DNA of 64,000 bases from Calothrix sp. NIES-4105 (GCF_002368415.1 NZ_AP018290.1:10097717-10161716); one strand, 5' to 3'; numbered from the stretch's first letter, positions 1 through 8,539 are shown. Numbers and translations: made by a program. The notes: generated by a model from the letters alone, not told the origin.

Positions 1-128
1 GTTTAAGTCATTGAAATAAAATGTAAATAAATCATTCTGAATTCACAAAAAAATAAAAAGTTGCCAGTTGTCTTGTCTAGAATGGTATGTTGATTAAATG
101 AATCATTCTGGCCCTACGAGCAACTGGT

Positions 129-776
129 ATGTTTTCTGAGTCACAATCATTACGCAACGCCATTCCAACTGATAAGATTCGTTACGACGAAAAAGGTCTT
201 GTACCTGCCATTATCCAAGATTACTTGGATGGTACAGTGTTAATGATGGCTTGGATGAACCGCGAATCGTTACAAAAAACCTTGGAAACTGGAGAAACTT
301 GGTTTTGGAGTCGTTCGCGTCAAGAGTTTTGGCATAAAGGCGCCATATCAGGTCATACGCAAAGCATAAAAAGTATTCGTTACGATTGCGATAGCGACGC
401 GATTTTAGTCAGCGTCGAACAAATTGGTGACATCGCCTGCCACACCGGAGAGCGCAGTTGTTTCCACCAAATTGATGGTAGCATAATTCCCCCCCCAGCA
501 GACACATTATCCCAAGTATTTCAAGTAATTTGCGACCGCCGCGACAACCCCAACGAAAGCTCTTACACATGTAAGTTATTCGCAGGTGGCGATAATAAGA
601 TTTTAAAGAAAATTGGTGAAGAAGGCGCCGAGGTAGTTATGGCGTTCAAAGATGATAATGCTGAGGAAATAGCAGGCGAAGTCGCAGATTTATTTTACCA
701 TACAATGGTCGCATTAGCGCATCACAAAGTAGATATTAAAGACGTATACCGCAAACTTCAAGAACGGCGCCGATAA
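129..776 (+). CDS. hisIE: Bifunctional phosphoribosyl-AMP cyclohydrolase / phosphoribosyl-ATP pyrophosphatase
   Basis: Steps 2 and 3 of histidine synthesis in one cytosolic protein of 215 aa. The N-terminal half is the HisI cyclohydrolase: the GLVPAIIQD and MAWMNRESL segments, the metal-binding DCDSDA motif and the CHTG cysteine site are all present. The C-terminal half from about residue 125 is the HisE pyrophosphohydrolase, with [12 protein letters not shown] and EVADLFYH, the Glu/Asp-rich metal-binding helices of this fold. The fused arrangement and the length are usual for cyanobacteria. The ATG at 129 gives the expected N-terminus. No his neighbours are in the window, and a hairpin lies about 65 bp downstream. 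Three GGCGCC sites fall inside the gene, so it belongs to the resident genome, unlike the block that follows. Confidence 0.97.
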   Translation: MFSESQSLRNAIPTDKIRYDEKGLVPAIIQDYLDGTVLMMAWMNRESLQKTLETGETWFWSRSRQEFWHKGAISGHTQSIKSIRYDCDSDAILVSVEQIGDIACHTGERSCFHQIDGSIIPPPADTLSQVFQVICDRRDNPNESSYTCKLFAGGDNKILKKIGEEGAEVVMAFKDDNAEEIAGEVADLFYHTMVALAHHKVDIKDVYRKLQERRR

Positions 777-781
777 TTTTG

Positions 782-812
782 GCAACGGATGCAACGGATG
801 TAACGGATGTTA
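782..812. repeat. Tandem 9-bp AACGGATGT repeat, half-element
   Basis: Three near-identical 9-bp units (GCAACGGAT, GCAACGGAT, GTAACGGATG) lie directly behind hisIE. The same units, arranged as facing arms, form the larger inverted repeats at 11714-11803 and 15993-16087. Only one arm is present here. Confidence 0.7.
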
Positions 813-840
813 TTTAAAACTCTGCCCTGTAAAACTCTAT

Positions 841-870
841 CTTGTGGAATGGGCATCAAAAGCCCGTTCC
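841..870. repeat. Dispersed hairpin, GGAATGGGC family
   Basis: A 9-bp stem GGAATGGGC / GCCCGTTCC (one G-T pair) encloses a 7-base loop. No T run follows, so it is a weak terminator candidate for hisIE. A related copy in reverse orientation lies at 9491-9525, which marks a dispersed family. Confidence 0.6.
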
Positions 871-1042
871 TAACTTAACCGACCCCAAACATACAGCTTT
901 GGCAATAAAATTAGTATTAGAACGTTAACATCACGGTATATTTATTTAGAAGAAGCATTTGTATGTATATAAACTACTAAAAAATAGTCAAAAAATATTT
1001 TGTTCAAAGTTATATCGTTATACTAGTTGAACAAGTATTTAA

Positions 1043-1262
1043 ATGTTTACAACTCCAATTACAGATATAAGTGCCAGTGTAAGAGATTGTGAGCCTTCTG
1101 TCACAATACCAATGACTGGTGAAGAGTATTTAGAAAGTTTACGCGACGACCGAGAGATTTGGATTTATGGTGAGCGGGTAAAAGACGTAACGCAGCATCC
1201 AGCATTTCGTAACTGCGCGCGGATGGTCGCACGGTTATACGATGCAATGCATGACTCAGATA
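1043..1262 (+). pseudogene. hpaB: 5' fragment of an HpaB-type flavin monooxygenase gene, truncated by a mobile element
   Basis: The first about 73 codons match the N-terminus of the 4-hydroxyphenylacetate 3-monooxygenase (HpaB) family: [32 protein letters not shown], then [13 protein letters not shown]2-dependent enzymes of this family are about 480-500 aa. Similarity stops after residue 73, where a hairpin typical of an IS200/IS605 end begins; the frame reads on to a stop at 1306 without homology. I found no 3' part of the gene on the other side of the mobile block, at 6920-7200. The gene therefore looks dead, with its remainder deleted or moved. Confidence 0.75.
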
Positions 1263-1295
1263 TGAACCACCCCACCGCACGGCGGATGGGGTTTC
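1262..1295. repeat. Subterminal hairpin, presumed right end of the IS605-like element
   Basis: A GC-rich stem around CCGC-ACG-GCGG with outer CCCCA / TGGGG, lying exactly where HpaB similarity stops. The shape resembles the 6890-6912 hairpin at the other edge of the block. Assignment as the IS right end is an inference from position and shape. Confidence 0.45.
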
Positions 1296-1356
1296 TAGTT
1301 TACTGACTCGGTTGGTAGAGTCGATGCCCGGTATTATCCGGGGCACCTCTCTGTTA

Positions 1357-1390
1357 GAACTGGACGTGCGCGTTTCCGTGCATCCAGCTC
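1357..1390 (-). ncRNA. Group II intron 1 domain V (catalytic hairpin)
   Basis: A 34-nt hairpin read on the minus strand starts GAGCTGGATG, has the loop CGGAAACG and closes with CACGTCCAGTTC. This is the size and form of domain V, the active-site helix of group II ribozymes. It lies just 3' of the maturase stop codon, the usual position. Confidence 0.85.
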
Positions 1391-1399
1391 CCGATATTC

Positions 1400-2341
1400 T
1401 TAGCTTGCGCTTTTGCCCATGTGTGTATAATCGTGACAGGATTCGTGTATTGCAATCAGATTATTAGGTTTCCAATTGTCGTGATTCCCGTCTATATGGT
1501 GTAAGTGTACTCGTTCTTCACTTGTAAACTTTAATCCACAGTGTCCACATGTATGGTTTTGCCTATTTAAGGCTTTAGAGGTTTCCCCGTCATAGAGCTT
1601 GCTATTACGCTCGCTCCAGTAGCTGATGTCGCCGTCGTAAGGTGATTTATTCCCTTTGACATTGACATATTTGTTTTCGGAGTAGGGAACCGATGGGAAC
1701 GCTTTTTCTATTAACTTAGTTGTAGATTCTCGCGTTAATTTCGTTTCCTTATTGAAGACTTTCCATGTCCTGTATCTGATGTGCCATAATGAAAATCTTG
1801 ACCCATCCATTTTACAGAAGCGGTGGTAGTTCCTCCAACCCCTAATAATAGGTGCTAGCTTTTGGGCTTTTACCTTTGCACCATAATTCGAGCAGTTAAC
1901 GATAGCTTTTACCTTCTGGCGGAATTTTTTATAGTTATCCGCTGAGGGAGTACTTCTAAATTTTCCGTTGCTTTGCACTTTAAAATGCCAGCCAAGGAAG
2001 TCAAATCCATCTGTCGTAGCGGTTAGTTTTGTCTTTTTCTCACTTACTTTTAATCCTCTGGCTTCTAGAAATTGGCTGATTTTTTCAAGTATTTTTGTTG
2101 CATCATCAGTGGGTTTAAGGATTATTACCATATCATCGGCATAACGTACTGATTGGTGAATTTCCTCTATTCCGTTGAGCGCAATGTTAGCTAAAAGTGG
2201 ACTCACAACGCCACCTTGACAAGTACCTTGTTCTGGAAATTCAGGGTTTACACCTGCTTTTAGACAGCGAAAAATTCCCTGTTTTATGCCTGATGGGGCA
2301 ATAAGGTTGTCCATTATTGTGGTGTGTGATATTCTATCGAA
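1400..2341 (-). pseudogene. Outer group II intron maturase, C-terminal part (RT4-RT7, domain X, HNH)
   Basis: This continues the protein begun at 4747-5226. Its first codons after intron 2 read FDRISHTTIMDNLIAP, the second half of the RT block that starts ELDIEKC. Next come GTCQGGVVSPLLANI (RT4), the catalytic VRYADDM (RT5), a GFDFLGWHF segment, the maturase domain with GWRNYHRFC, and a C-terminal HNH endonuclease (CGHCG, LHHIDGN, HESCHDYTH). The reading frame would be restored across the intron 2 insertion by splicing. The frameshift near 5227 still breaks the N-terminus, so I call the gene broken. Confidence 0.85.
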
Positions 2342-2402
2342 AGTGGGTAGCTAGCTAACGAGGTTTCCGTTTATTTGGTTCCTTTTCTAACTAGCCCCCT
2401 CC

Positions 2403-2436
2403 GAACCGTGCTTACAAGTTTCCAGGTACACGGCTC
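2403..2436 (-). ncRNA. Group II intron 2 domain V (catalytic hairpin)
   Basis: The minus strand reads GAGCCGTGTACCTGG, a GAAA loop, then ACTTGTAAGCACGGTTC: a clear domain V with the standard GAGCCGT / ACGGTTC base. It lies 15 bp after the maturase stop codon. Confidence 0.9.
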
Positions 2437-2450
2437 TCCAGTATTCTTAT

Positions 2451-4235
2451 TTACGGAACTCGTTTACCTGTTGGTTTACCTGCATGTATTGCGTCGTGGC
2501 ATTGAGAGCAGACCATGAGAGTTTTCCTTTTACGTGCGGACATAATTTGCATCCATTGCGGTAAATCCTTTCTACCCTTAATTTTGAGGTCTTTAAGGGC
2601 GCGAATATGGTGAACTTCAATGTTGCCTTTTGCCCCACAGATTTCACATTCATCCGCGAGAAGCCGCTTGATTAATTCATTTCTAGGTGCGGGTTTTCTT
2701 TGTGTTGATAAGTCTTCTATGGTTGCTTTTAGGTTACGTTTTAATTGTATTCCTCCGAAGCGAGCTACCAAGGGTTTCTTTCCCTCAACTGGGACGGTTA
2801 TTTCAACACACTTTCTTAAACCTTGTGGAAGTTTTACCGTCTTAATATAACGAGCGCAAATTTTATTCACGCTTGTCTTATGTTTACAGGCAAGGGTTTT
2901 CATCAATGAGGTTGACATAACCCATTGTAGTTTTCGGAGCCATGCAATATTTTGAGCAAGGCTATAGAATTGTACGTACCCTCTAAACTCTGATTGAAAA
3001 ATGTTGATGATAGAAAAATCATCATCATTTATTAATTCAGGACGATGAATGGGTTTACCATTCCTCATATATAAGGTACACTTTTCTTCTATAACTTTGG
3101 CTGGTATTCTTAGTGCAACAATTCCGTTAATTGAGCGTTTACCATTGGTATGCTTATCATCGGAATATTGGACTAATATTTCGTACCCCAAAAATTTTGC
3201 TGCTTCATTCCTAGCGTTAGTAATTAAGGTCTTTTCTGGCGACAATTCCAACTGAAGTTTTTCGGCTAGAAATATCTTGACTTTTTCCTTAATTGCTTCT
3301 GCTTCAGTGAATGAACCAATAAAACCAAGTAGAAAATCATCAGCATAACGGACGTAATTTAGCCTTCTGTATTCCGGGTCGCGAACGTCTTTGGATGGCA
3401 TGTGCTGGTATTTAATTTCCAGTTGACGCGCTTTCTCAAATTGTCCGTTTTTCCTGTAGTACCAGGCTAGTTTTACAAGTTTTGAGTACTCTGGATTTTC
3501 TGCCCGACATTTGCCGCGTGTATACTCTGGGATGAGTATCTGCTCGATAAATTTATCTAATTTATCAAGATAGATATTTGCGAGTATGGGTGATAAAATC
3601 GAGCCTTGCGGCGTTCCGCTAAGGGTAGAAAAATATTTCCATTGCTCGCAGTAACCTGCTTTAAGCAAGTTTTCAATTAATCTTAGGAAGCGGTTATCTT
3701 GAATTTTCTCGCGTAGGATTGACATTAAGATTTTATGGTCTATATTGTCAAAACACCCACGAATATCTCCTTCGATAAACCATTTAGTTCCTTGCCAAGT
3801 GCGGTCTATTATTGTTAATGCCGTGTGGCATCCGCGCTTGGGTCTAAAACCGTGACTGCTGTTAGAAAATTGGGGTTCGTAATACGCTTCTAATATTAAA
3901 CGTATTACTTCCTGAACCAATTTATCATTCCAAGTAGGAATACCTAAAGGTCGGGTTTTCCCATTTTTCTTAGGGATATTAATTCGTCGTACTGGTGTCC
4001 ATTGAAAACGTTCATAGCGAATATCCTCTATGAGGTCTTCAATCTTTTTAATGGACATCCCATCAACAGTCTCTGATGTAACTCCTTGCGTCATTGCCCC
4101 ATCATTTTTGTAGATACGACTATACGCGAGAAGGTACAGGTTAGGGTTGAAAAGTTGCCTGTAGATATCATCCAGAGGTAAACCACGATAACCTCTGTCT
4201 CGAATTACACTTAAAACCGTTTCGGCGTTTCGCAT
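2451..4235 (-). CDS. ltrA-like: Group II intron-encoded reverse transcriptase/maturase with HNH domain (inner intron)
   Basis: Intact 594-aa protein for splicing and retrohoming of intron 2. Visible in order: PVRRINIPKKNGKTRPLGIPT (RT1-2), SHGFRPKRGCHTAL, EGDIRGCFDNIDH (RT3), GTPQGSILSPILANIYL (RT4), the catalytic YVRYADDFLLG (RT5), ELSPEKT and KFLGYEI (RT6-7), the maturase domain X, then HNH with CEICGAKGNIEVHHIRAL and CSQCHDAIH. I place the start at the ATG at 4235 because AGAGGT precedes it at suitable distance; upstream codons are ribozyme sequence. The protein contains an extra charged segment (about residues 235-285) between RT4 and RT5. Confidence 0.92.
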   Translation of the reverse strand: MRNAETVLSVIRDRGYRGLPLDDIYRQLFNPNLYLLAYSRIYKNDGAMTQGVTSETVDGMSIKKIEDLIEDIRYERFQWTPVRRINIPKKNGKTRPLGIPTWNDKLVQEVIRLILEAYYEPQFSNSSHGFRPKRGCHTALTIIDRTWQGTKWFIEGDIRGCFDNIDHKILMSILREKIQDNRFLRLIENLLKAGYCEQWKYFSTLSGTPQGSILSPILANIYLDKLDKFIEQILIPEYTRGKCRAENPEYSKLVKLAWYYRKNGQFEKARQLEIKYQHMPSKDVRDPEYRRLNYVRYADDFLLGFIGSFTEAEAIKEKVKIFLAEKLQLELSPEKTLITNARNEAAKFLGYEILVQYSDDKHTNGKRSINGIVALRIPAKVIEEKCTLYMRNGKPIHRPELINDDDFSIINIFQSEFRGYVQFYSLAQNIAWLRKLQWVMSTSLMKTLACKHKTSVNKICARYIKTVKLPQGLRKCVEITVPVEGKKPLVARFGGIQLKRNLKATIEDLSTQRKPAPRNELIKRLLADECEICGAKGNIEVHHIRALKDLKIKGRKDLPQWMQIMSARKRKTLMVCSQCHDAIHAGKPTGKRVP

Positions 4236-4358
4236 CTCGCGTACCTCTCGATACAAGTGTTTTGGAATACCTGTTCCCCTTCGCCATGTGGGCGGCTTTC
4301 CCGTCCTCGGACTACTATGGGAACTCTGTAACCATAGGGGTCGCCCCCCGTAGGTCAT

Positions 4359-4746
4359 CCCGCGCTTTATTAACTTGGTACGTATCAGTGTGATTTAGGT
4401 GTCCCATTCATTCCTTAAGCCATCTCATCGGTGGCTGACTTCGTTTGAAGGAGTTGTATAGTTCAAATGCTTAAAACTACACACAAACGATTATTCCTTT
4501 TAGGCGTTGTAGGAATAGGCAATCGAGTATACCGTCAGAATTGGGCTTCAAGTAGTTTAACTTTCACCGTGTCACACAGGTCTTGCCGAACAATAGTTTT
4601 AACGCCTTCTCTCTATTCCCGGCTTTACCAACATGCTGTTGTCCCCTTTGTCTTTCGACTCCAGGTTAGTTGGTTGACCTAGAGACTATCTCCTTATTCT
4701 CTCCCAACTTTGGGTTGGGGATACCGTATTAACTGTCACGGCGCAC
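4359..4746 (-). ncRNA. Group II intron 2, 5' ribozyme region (domains I-III)
   Basis: The stretch between the 5' splice site at 4746 and the maturase gene has no convincing protein. It must hold domains I-III of the inner ribozyme if the intron is complete. The EBS/IBS pairings were not resolved by eye. Confidence 0.6.
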
Positions 4747-5320
4747 GCACTTCTCAATATCGAGTTCTATAACCCGTTTGTTGATTCCTTTTGCTTGGGA
4801 GTTTAGGTTATGAAATAGGACTTTTTGGGCATCATGTGCCGAGCGTCCGGCTCTAAACCCGTAGCTTTTTTCGTGGAATGTTGCTTCGTGTGCTGGTTCT
4901 AAAGCATATTTAGCGAGGCATTGCCAACACCTATCTGCAATAGTTGGAATTTTTAGCATCCTATTGCTACCGTCTTTCTTAGGAATTGGGATTGCACGTA
5001 ACCCTTGGTGTTTCCAATTGTTACTGGATGTTTTTAGCAGTTCTTCAAGTTCAAAGCGCTCTTTAAAATTGAGGGCTTTTTTACCATCAATACCTGCCGT
5101 TTTTTTACCAGCGTTTAGCTGTGTTACTTGACGGATAGCCAAGAATCTAGCCGCTTTGGACTTCAGAATAAGTTTTTGCAAAGACATTGCTTTACGCTTG
5201 TCTCCTGCTTGAACCGCTTTAAACACTCTATGAGTGTAGGCGGAATAAATCGCGGCGGAATTTCTTCCACGGTAATTTTATCCAAGATTCACTAGTATTG
5301 CTACTGTGCCCAATCATACT
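4747..5320 (-). pseudogene. Outer group II intron maturase, N-terminal part (RT0-RT3), frameshifted
   Basis: The segment 4747-5226 encodes VFKAVQAGDKRKAMSLQKL, a GIDGKKAL block, IPIPKKDGSNRMLKIPT (RT1-2), SYGFRAGRSAHDA and ELDIEKC. There intron 2 interrupts it. The residues that normally precede, WIKLPWKKFRRDLFRLHS, lie just upstream in another frame (5228-5290), ending at a TAG; one extra base near 5227 explains this. The protein is therefore split by both a frameshift and an intron. Its C-terminal part is at 1400-2341. Confidence 0.83.
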
Positions 5321-5863
5321 CTTCTCCATTAAGTGTTTTCTGAATACCTTGCAGCAATTACGCCGCATCCTATCCGAATCAAAAGATTTCCGTACCTCGT
5401 CATACCTACCTGAAGTTCGACCTCTCCAAGACTTTTGACTCGTTTTTCTTCGTTCCAAGAGATGATTGATTGTTCCGTTAGGAAGTGCCAATTTAACCAT
5501 CAGACCCCCAGGTTCTTACCGCTGTTTCACTGAGACGCGGCAGGGATTCACTCTGATGAAGTCGGGTTCAAAGGATATGTCCCGCTTTAGGATAGGTTAC
5601 TTTTATAGGCATCTGTTTTTCCATAGGAACCCCCCGTTAGCGCCAGTGTCCACCCATAACGGTAGTCTGATTGCGCCCTGTTCCCAGCTTCAGCCTCCGA
5701 AAACCGAGTTCGGTCATTGTGGGCAGGTAGGGAGTCAAGCATGAACCTTGCTGGTGGGACTTTCACCCACATCAGTCTCTTAGTTCAAGGTTACTTTAGG
5801 TGTTCACCTTGGGTAGCTTATGTACGGGCTGATTACCGTGATTCAGCCACCAACGAATCGCAC
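5320..5863 (-). ncRNA. Group II intron 1, 5' ribozyme region
   Basis: Sequence between the 5' splice site GTGCGATTCG at 5863 and the start of the outer maturase. It contains the GTGGGTGAAAGTCCCACCAG segment typical of domain I in bacterial introns of this kind. Overlapping frames on both strands have no recognisable protein. Confidence 0.6.
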
Positions 5864-5928
5864 CAGTAAGTCCTATAGTCGTGCAACAAGACAAGCTTGT
5901 AGCCGTACCTTTACTTTTAGACAGTTTT

Positions 5929-6485
5929 TTACAAGCGCCAAATATTAATTTTTTTGAGAACTTGACACACTTTGTAACTTATTTTAGACGTGTCAATTTT
6001 TGCCTTTCTCAAAATATTGGATGCACCCTGAGCATCAGCGTTGATAACTGTTTTGTTACCTGTTTTGTATTCCCCGCGTCTTGTTCTTTTCCCAGAAGGC
6101 TTAAGATTCTTCTGTTCTTCGGTTTCTTTGCCGTATACGGGTAATTCATCACCATCAAAAAATGACATTTTTGAGGTGTAGGATTCTTCTACAACCACAA
6201 ATTCTAGACCATGTCTTTCACACAGATATTTAAGCGTGTCACGTAATGCAGTGAATGGAACCTGCACAAAATTCTGGTTATTTACACGTCCGTTATCTAT
6301 CTCGTTTTTTATTCCTTCATTCCAACCAAATACAATTTTACCTATTTTTGATTCTAGGCATTTGTTGATTATGGTGCGTGCTGACTTCTTTATAAAATCA
6401 CGTACTTGGTTGTTTCTGGATTGTGTTGCTCTTGCTAAACTCCCACTCCAGAAATTCTCATCCTTACCCTTTTTTAGCTTGGATA
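5929..6485 (-). pseudogene. tnpB: IS605-type TnpB, C-terminal part
   Basis: RNA-guided TnpB nuclease fragment. It keeps RNNQVRDFIKK, KIVFGWNEGIK, NNQNFVQVPF, the RuvC-II segment VVVEESYTSK with catalytic Glu, and NADAQGASNILRK with the RuvC-III Asp. The first half, including the RuvC-I Asp and the guide-RNA binding region, is missing. The zinc-finger cysteines expected between RuvC-II and RuvC-III are also lacking: that stretch reads TSKMSFFDGDELP. The frame runs on past 6485 into reversed tnpA sequence, showing an internal deletion that removed both 5' ends. Not functional. Confidence 0.85.
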
Positions 6486-6489
6486 CAGT

Positions 6490-6843
6490 TGTGACTAAGT
6501 ATAGGCGTAAGGTATTTACACAACAAATGATTGATGATATGAAGGAAGTGTTTATGCGAGTTTTAGAGTCAAATAACTCTAAATTAGAGGATTGCAATGG
6601 CGAACCAGACCATGTACATTTACTAATTGACTTACATCCAGATAATAATATTTCTGATTTGATAGCATCCCTAAAATCAGCAAGCAGTAGAATATTTAGA
6701 GAAAAATATAAATCTACAATTGATAAATACTATTGGGGTAAAGCTAAACTTTGGCATGATTCAAAATGTATTGTATCTTGTGGAGGTGCCCCACTAGAAA
6801 CGGTAAAACAGTATATTCAAAATCAATCAGGTGGGAGAGAGTA
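6490..6843 (+). pseudogene. tnpA: IS200/IS605 Y1 transposase TnpA, 5'-truncated
   Basis: HUH single-strand transposase lacking only its first residues. VVTKYRRKVFTQQM begins the match, followed by NGEPDHVHLLID with the HUH motif (HVH), SSRIFREKY, YYWGKAKLW and CGGAPLETVKQYIQNQ, which holds the catalytic Tyr and the partner Gln. Codons upstream belong to the reversed tnpB fragment, so the normal start and first beta strand are lost. The gene lies head to head with tnpB, as in IS605-type elements, with the deletion between them. Confidence 0.85.
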
Positions 6844-6845
6844 AA

Positions 6846-6915
6846 AAGACGGAGCATCGAACCCCGTCTTTTTACGCGAAGCACCATCCCCACCCGCTCC
6901 GAGGGTGGGGAATTC
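6846..6915. repeat. Two hairpins at the presumed left end of the IS605-like element
   Basis: Stem AAAAAGACGG / CCGTCTTTTT at 6844-6873 could also terminate tnpA transcription. A second stem CCCCACCC / GGGTGGGG lies at 6890-6912. The second resembles the hairpin at 1267-1290 and probably marks the other end of the element. The rest up to 7207 shows no gene; the first GGCGCC after the block is at 7027. Confidence 0.55.
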
Positions 6916-7207
6916 CGCGAATGTGTTAAAAATTTGGTCTTAGCGTTTAGCCATGAGCCGACAATAAAAAATATTTTGGTTCTTTTGCGAAATTGCGCTC
7001 TTAATTATTAACTAAGCAGTATCAGGCGCCACTTACCAAAATATTACAAAGTGTAACAATATTGCTTAAAGAAGGAATAATCAACCTTGGCACCATCGTG
7101 TATAAGTAGGTGCATTATCAAGTTAAAAAAATTATCGATTTTTTGGACATGACGCTTTAGAATTCTTAATGAATTTTAAATTTTATATGCGACAGTAGGT
7201 ATATTGC

Positions 7208-8539
7208 ATGAGCATCAAGAGTACACCTAGAGCCAACTATCGAGAGTTTTTCAACCCAAAGCCAGTAAAAATACTTTTTGCTGTCGCTTTGAGCTTACCT
7301 GTGTTTTTACTTACTTATGCACTACTTACACAACCTTTGGGACGTTTGGCGGTTAGTCCACAACAATGCCAGTTGAAAAAGTGGGCTTTACCTCAAGCTG
7401 CTGGGCAACCTAAAAGTCAACCAGGTATATCAAGGCGCCCGGTACTTGTAGCTAGACCACATATTACTTGTTGCGAAGGTGATAATTCGTGTTTGGATAA
7501 TCAAATTTGGGGTGAAAACGAACCTATCAAAGACTCTATTGGTTTAATAGCATCGATAGACCAGAGCTTAAAGTACTTACAAACTCCTTCTTCTGAAGCA
7601 GCATATAAAGATTATCCTGTCGCTGGTATCACGCGCGCTCGTGTAATTGCTAGCTTGCAGCGGTTTCGACAGTTAGTACAGAAAAGTTCCGCAGCTAAAG
7701 AACTTAATGCAGCAGTTGCGCGCGAGTTTGTGCTTTACCAGTCGATAGGTAACGATAAAAAAGGAGGGGTACTATTTACTTCATATTACGAACCTATATA
7801 TGAAGCTAGTCGTACACGTACTGCTGAATTTCGTTACCCTATTTATCGTGAACCACCTGACTTAGACTCGTGGCCAAGACCTCATCCTAAACGTGTTGAC
7901 TTAGAAGGTGCAGATGGTTTGCAAGCTTCTAAAAGTAAATTGCGGGGATTAGAAATATTTTGGTTCCGCGACCGTTTGGAACCTTATATGATGCAAATTC
8001 AAGGTTCGGCAAGACTTCAACTTACTGATGGTAGCGAAACTACGGTGGGTTATGCCGCTAGCATCGCTCAAAATTATAAAAGCATTGGTAAAGCACTTGC
8101 CGATGATGGAAAATTACCCTTAGAGGGTATGACAATGCCAAAGATTTTGGATTATTTTCATAAATACACACAGGAATTAAATGTCTATATTCCGCGTGAC
8201 CCTAGCTTTGTATTTTTTAAAGAAAATTATGGTGTTACTGCAACTGGTTCTACTCAAGCTACGCTTACTACCGACCGTTCGATTGCTACTGACAAATCAC
8301 TTATGCCACCAGGTGCCTTAGCATTGATTCGCGCGTATCTTCCTTTTCCTAACACTCAAGGTCAAATGGAACACCGTGTTGTCAGTCGCTATGTACTCGA
8401 CCAAGACGCTGGTGGCGCCATTAAGGGTGCTGGTAGAGTTGATTACTTTGTCGGTGCAGGTAAGGTTGCAGCCGAACGTGCGGGTGTTACTGTTGGTCGA
8501 GGACAATTATTTTATTTAATGCTTAAACCAAAAAGTTAA
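7208..8539 (+). CDS. mltA: Membrane-bound lytic murein transglycosylase A
   Basis: Peptidoglycan-cleaving transglycosylase that forms 1,6-anhydro ends, 443 aa. Residues 19-42 form a hydrophobic N-terminal signal or anchor (ILFAVALSLPVFLLTYALL). The MltA barrel is visible from about residue 165: GVLFTSYYEPIYEAS, FRYPIYREP, FWFRDRLEPYMMQIQGSARL and YAASIAQNYKSIGKAL. The C-terminal 3D domain carries YVLDQDAGGAIKGAGRVDYFVG; its aspartates include the presumed catalytic one. Length and domain order match other cyanobacterial MltA proteins. It stands alone, transcribed away from the mobile block. Confidence 0.93.
   Translation: MSIKSTPRANYREFFNPKPVKILFAVALSLPVFLLTYALLTQPLGRLAVSPQQCQLKKWALPQAAGQPKSQPGISRRPVLVARPHITCCEGDNSCLDNQIWGENEPIKDSIGLIASIDQSLKYLQTPSSEAAYKDYPVAGITRARVIASLQRFRQLVQKSSAAKELNAAVAREFVLYQSIGNDKKGGVLFTSYYEPIYEASRTRTAEFRYPIYREPPDLDSWPRPHPKRVDLEGADGLQASKSKLRGLEIFWFRDRLEPYMMQIQGSARLQLTDGSETTVGYAASIAQNYKSIGKALADDGKLPLEGMTMPKILDYFHKYTQELNVYIPRDPSFVFFKENYGVTATGSTQATLTTDRSIATDKSLMPPGALALIRAYLPFPNTQGQMEHRVVSRYVLDQDAGGAIKGAGRVDYFVGAGKVAAERAGVTVGRGQLFYLMLKPKS

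Larger units (their letters stand above)
2342..4746 (-). mobile_element. Group II intron 2 (inner), inserted in the RT gene of intron 1
   Basis: The minus strand shows GTGCGCCGTGACAG at 4746 directly after the codons for ELDIEKC, matching the 5' consensus GUGCG. The insert ends at 2342 or 2343 (..CCCAC or ..CCCACT), after which the frame resumes with FDRI. Ending at 2342 keeps the frame; ending at 2343 fits the AY rule better but adds one base. It contains a complete maturase gene, domain V at 2403-2436 and a long domain VI stem (GGCTAGTTAG / CTAGCTACC) at 2345-2398. Of the nested set, this looks the most recent and the most likely to be active. Confidence 0.87.
1315..5863 (-). mobile_element. 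Group II intron 1 (outer), interrupted by intron 2
   Basis: On the minus strand the intron begins with GTGCGATTCG at 5863, fitting the GUGYG 5' consensus. The 5' ribozyme part follows, then the maturase gene in two pieces, and domain V at 1357-1390, whose stem GAGCTGGATG pairs through a GAAA-containing loop with CGTCCAGTTC. Domain VI at 1320-1350 has a CCCCGG/CCGGG stem with an unpaired A. The 3' end is placed at 1315, giving CTCTAC with the AY consensus. Intron 2 sits within the maturase frame. The maturase also has a frameshift near 5227, so this intron probably cannot make its own protein even after removal of intron 2. Confidence 0.85.
1262..6920. mobile_element. IS200/IS605-family remnant carrying two nested group II introns
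   Basis: The right side holds pieces of tnpB (minus, 5929-6485) and tnpA (plus, 6490-6843) in the divergent IS605 layout. GC-rich imperfect hairpins lie at both edges: 1267-1290 (CCCCACCGC / GCGGATGGGG) and 6890-6912 (CCCCACCC / GGGTGGGG). Both resemble IS200/IS605 subterminal hairpins. If these are the two ends, group II intron 1 (1315-5863) sits inside the element between tnpB and its right end, and the whole lies in hpaB. Exact cleavage sites cannot be fixed without an intact relative. No GGCGCC occurs in the block, against about 1.4 per kb elsewhere. Confidence 0.6.

Noticed and set aside
1101-1346. 81-codon minus-strand frame over the hpaB fragment
   Set aside because: It crosses the intron 3' end and runs antisense to a clear HpaB match; no ribosome-binding site.
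4467-4682. 71-codon plus-strand frame
   Set aside because: Lies in the 5' ribozyme region of intron 2 on the wrong strand; no recognisable protein.
5540-5600. GGGTTCAAAGG resembling a tRNA T-arm
   Set aside because: No acceptor or anticodon stems around it; part of the intron 1 ribozyme region. No tRNA was recognised in the window.
5466-5744. 92-codon plus-strand frame
   Set aside because: Lies in the structured RNA part of intron 1; codon use does not look coding.
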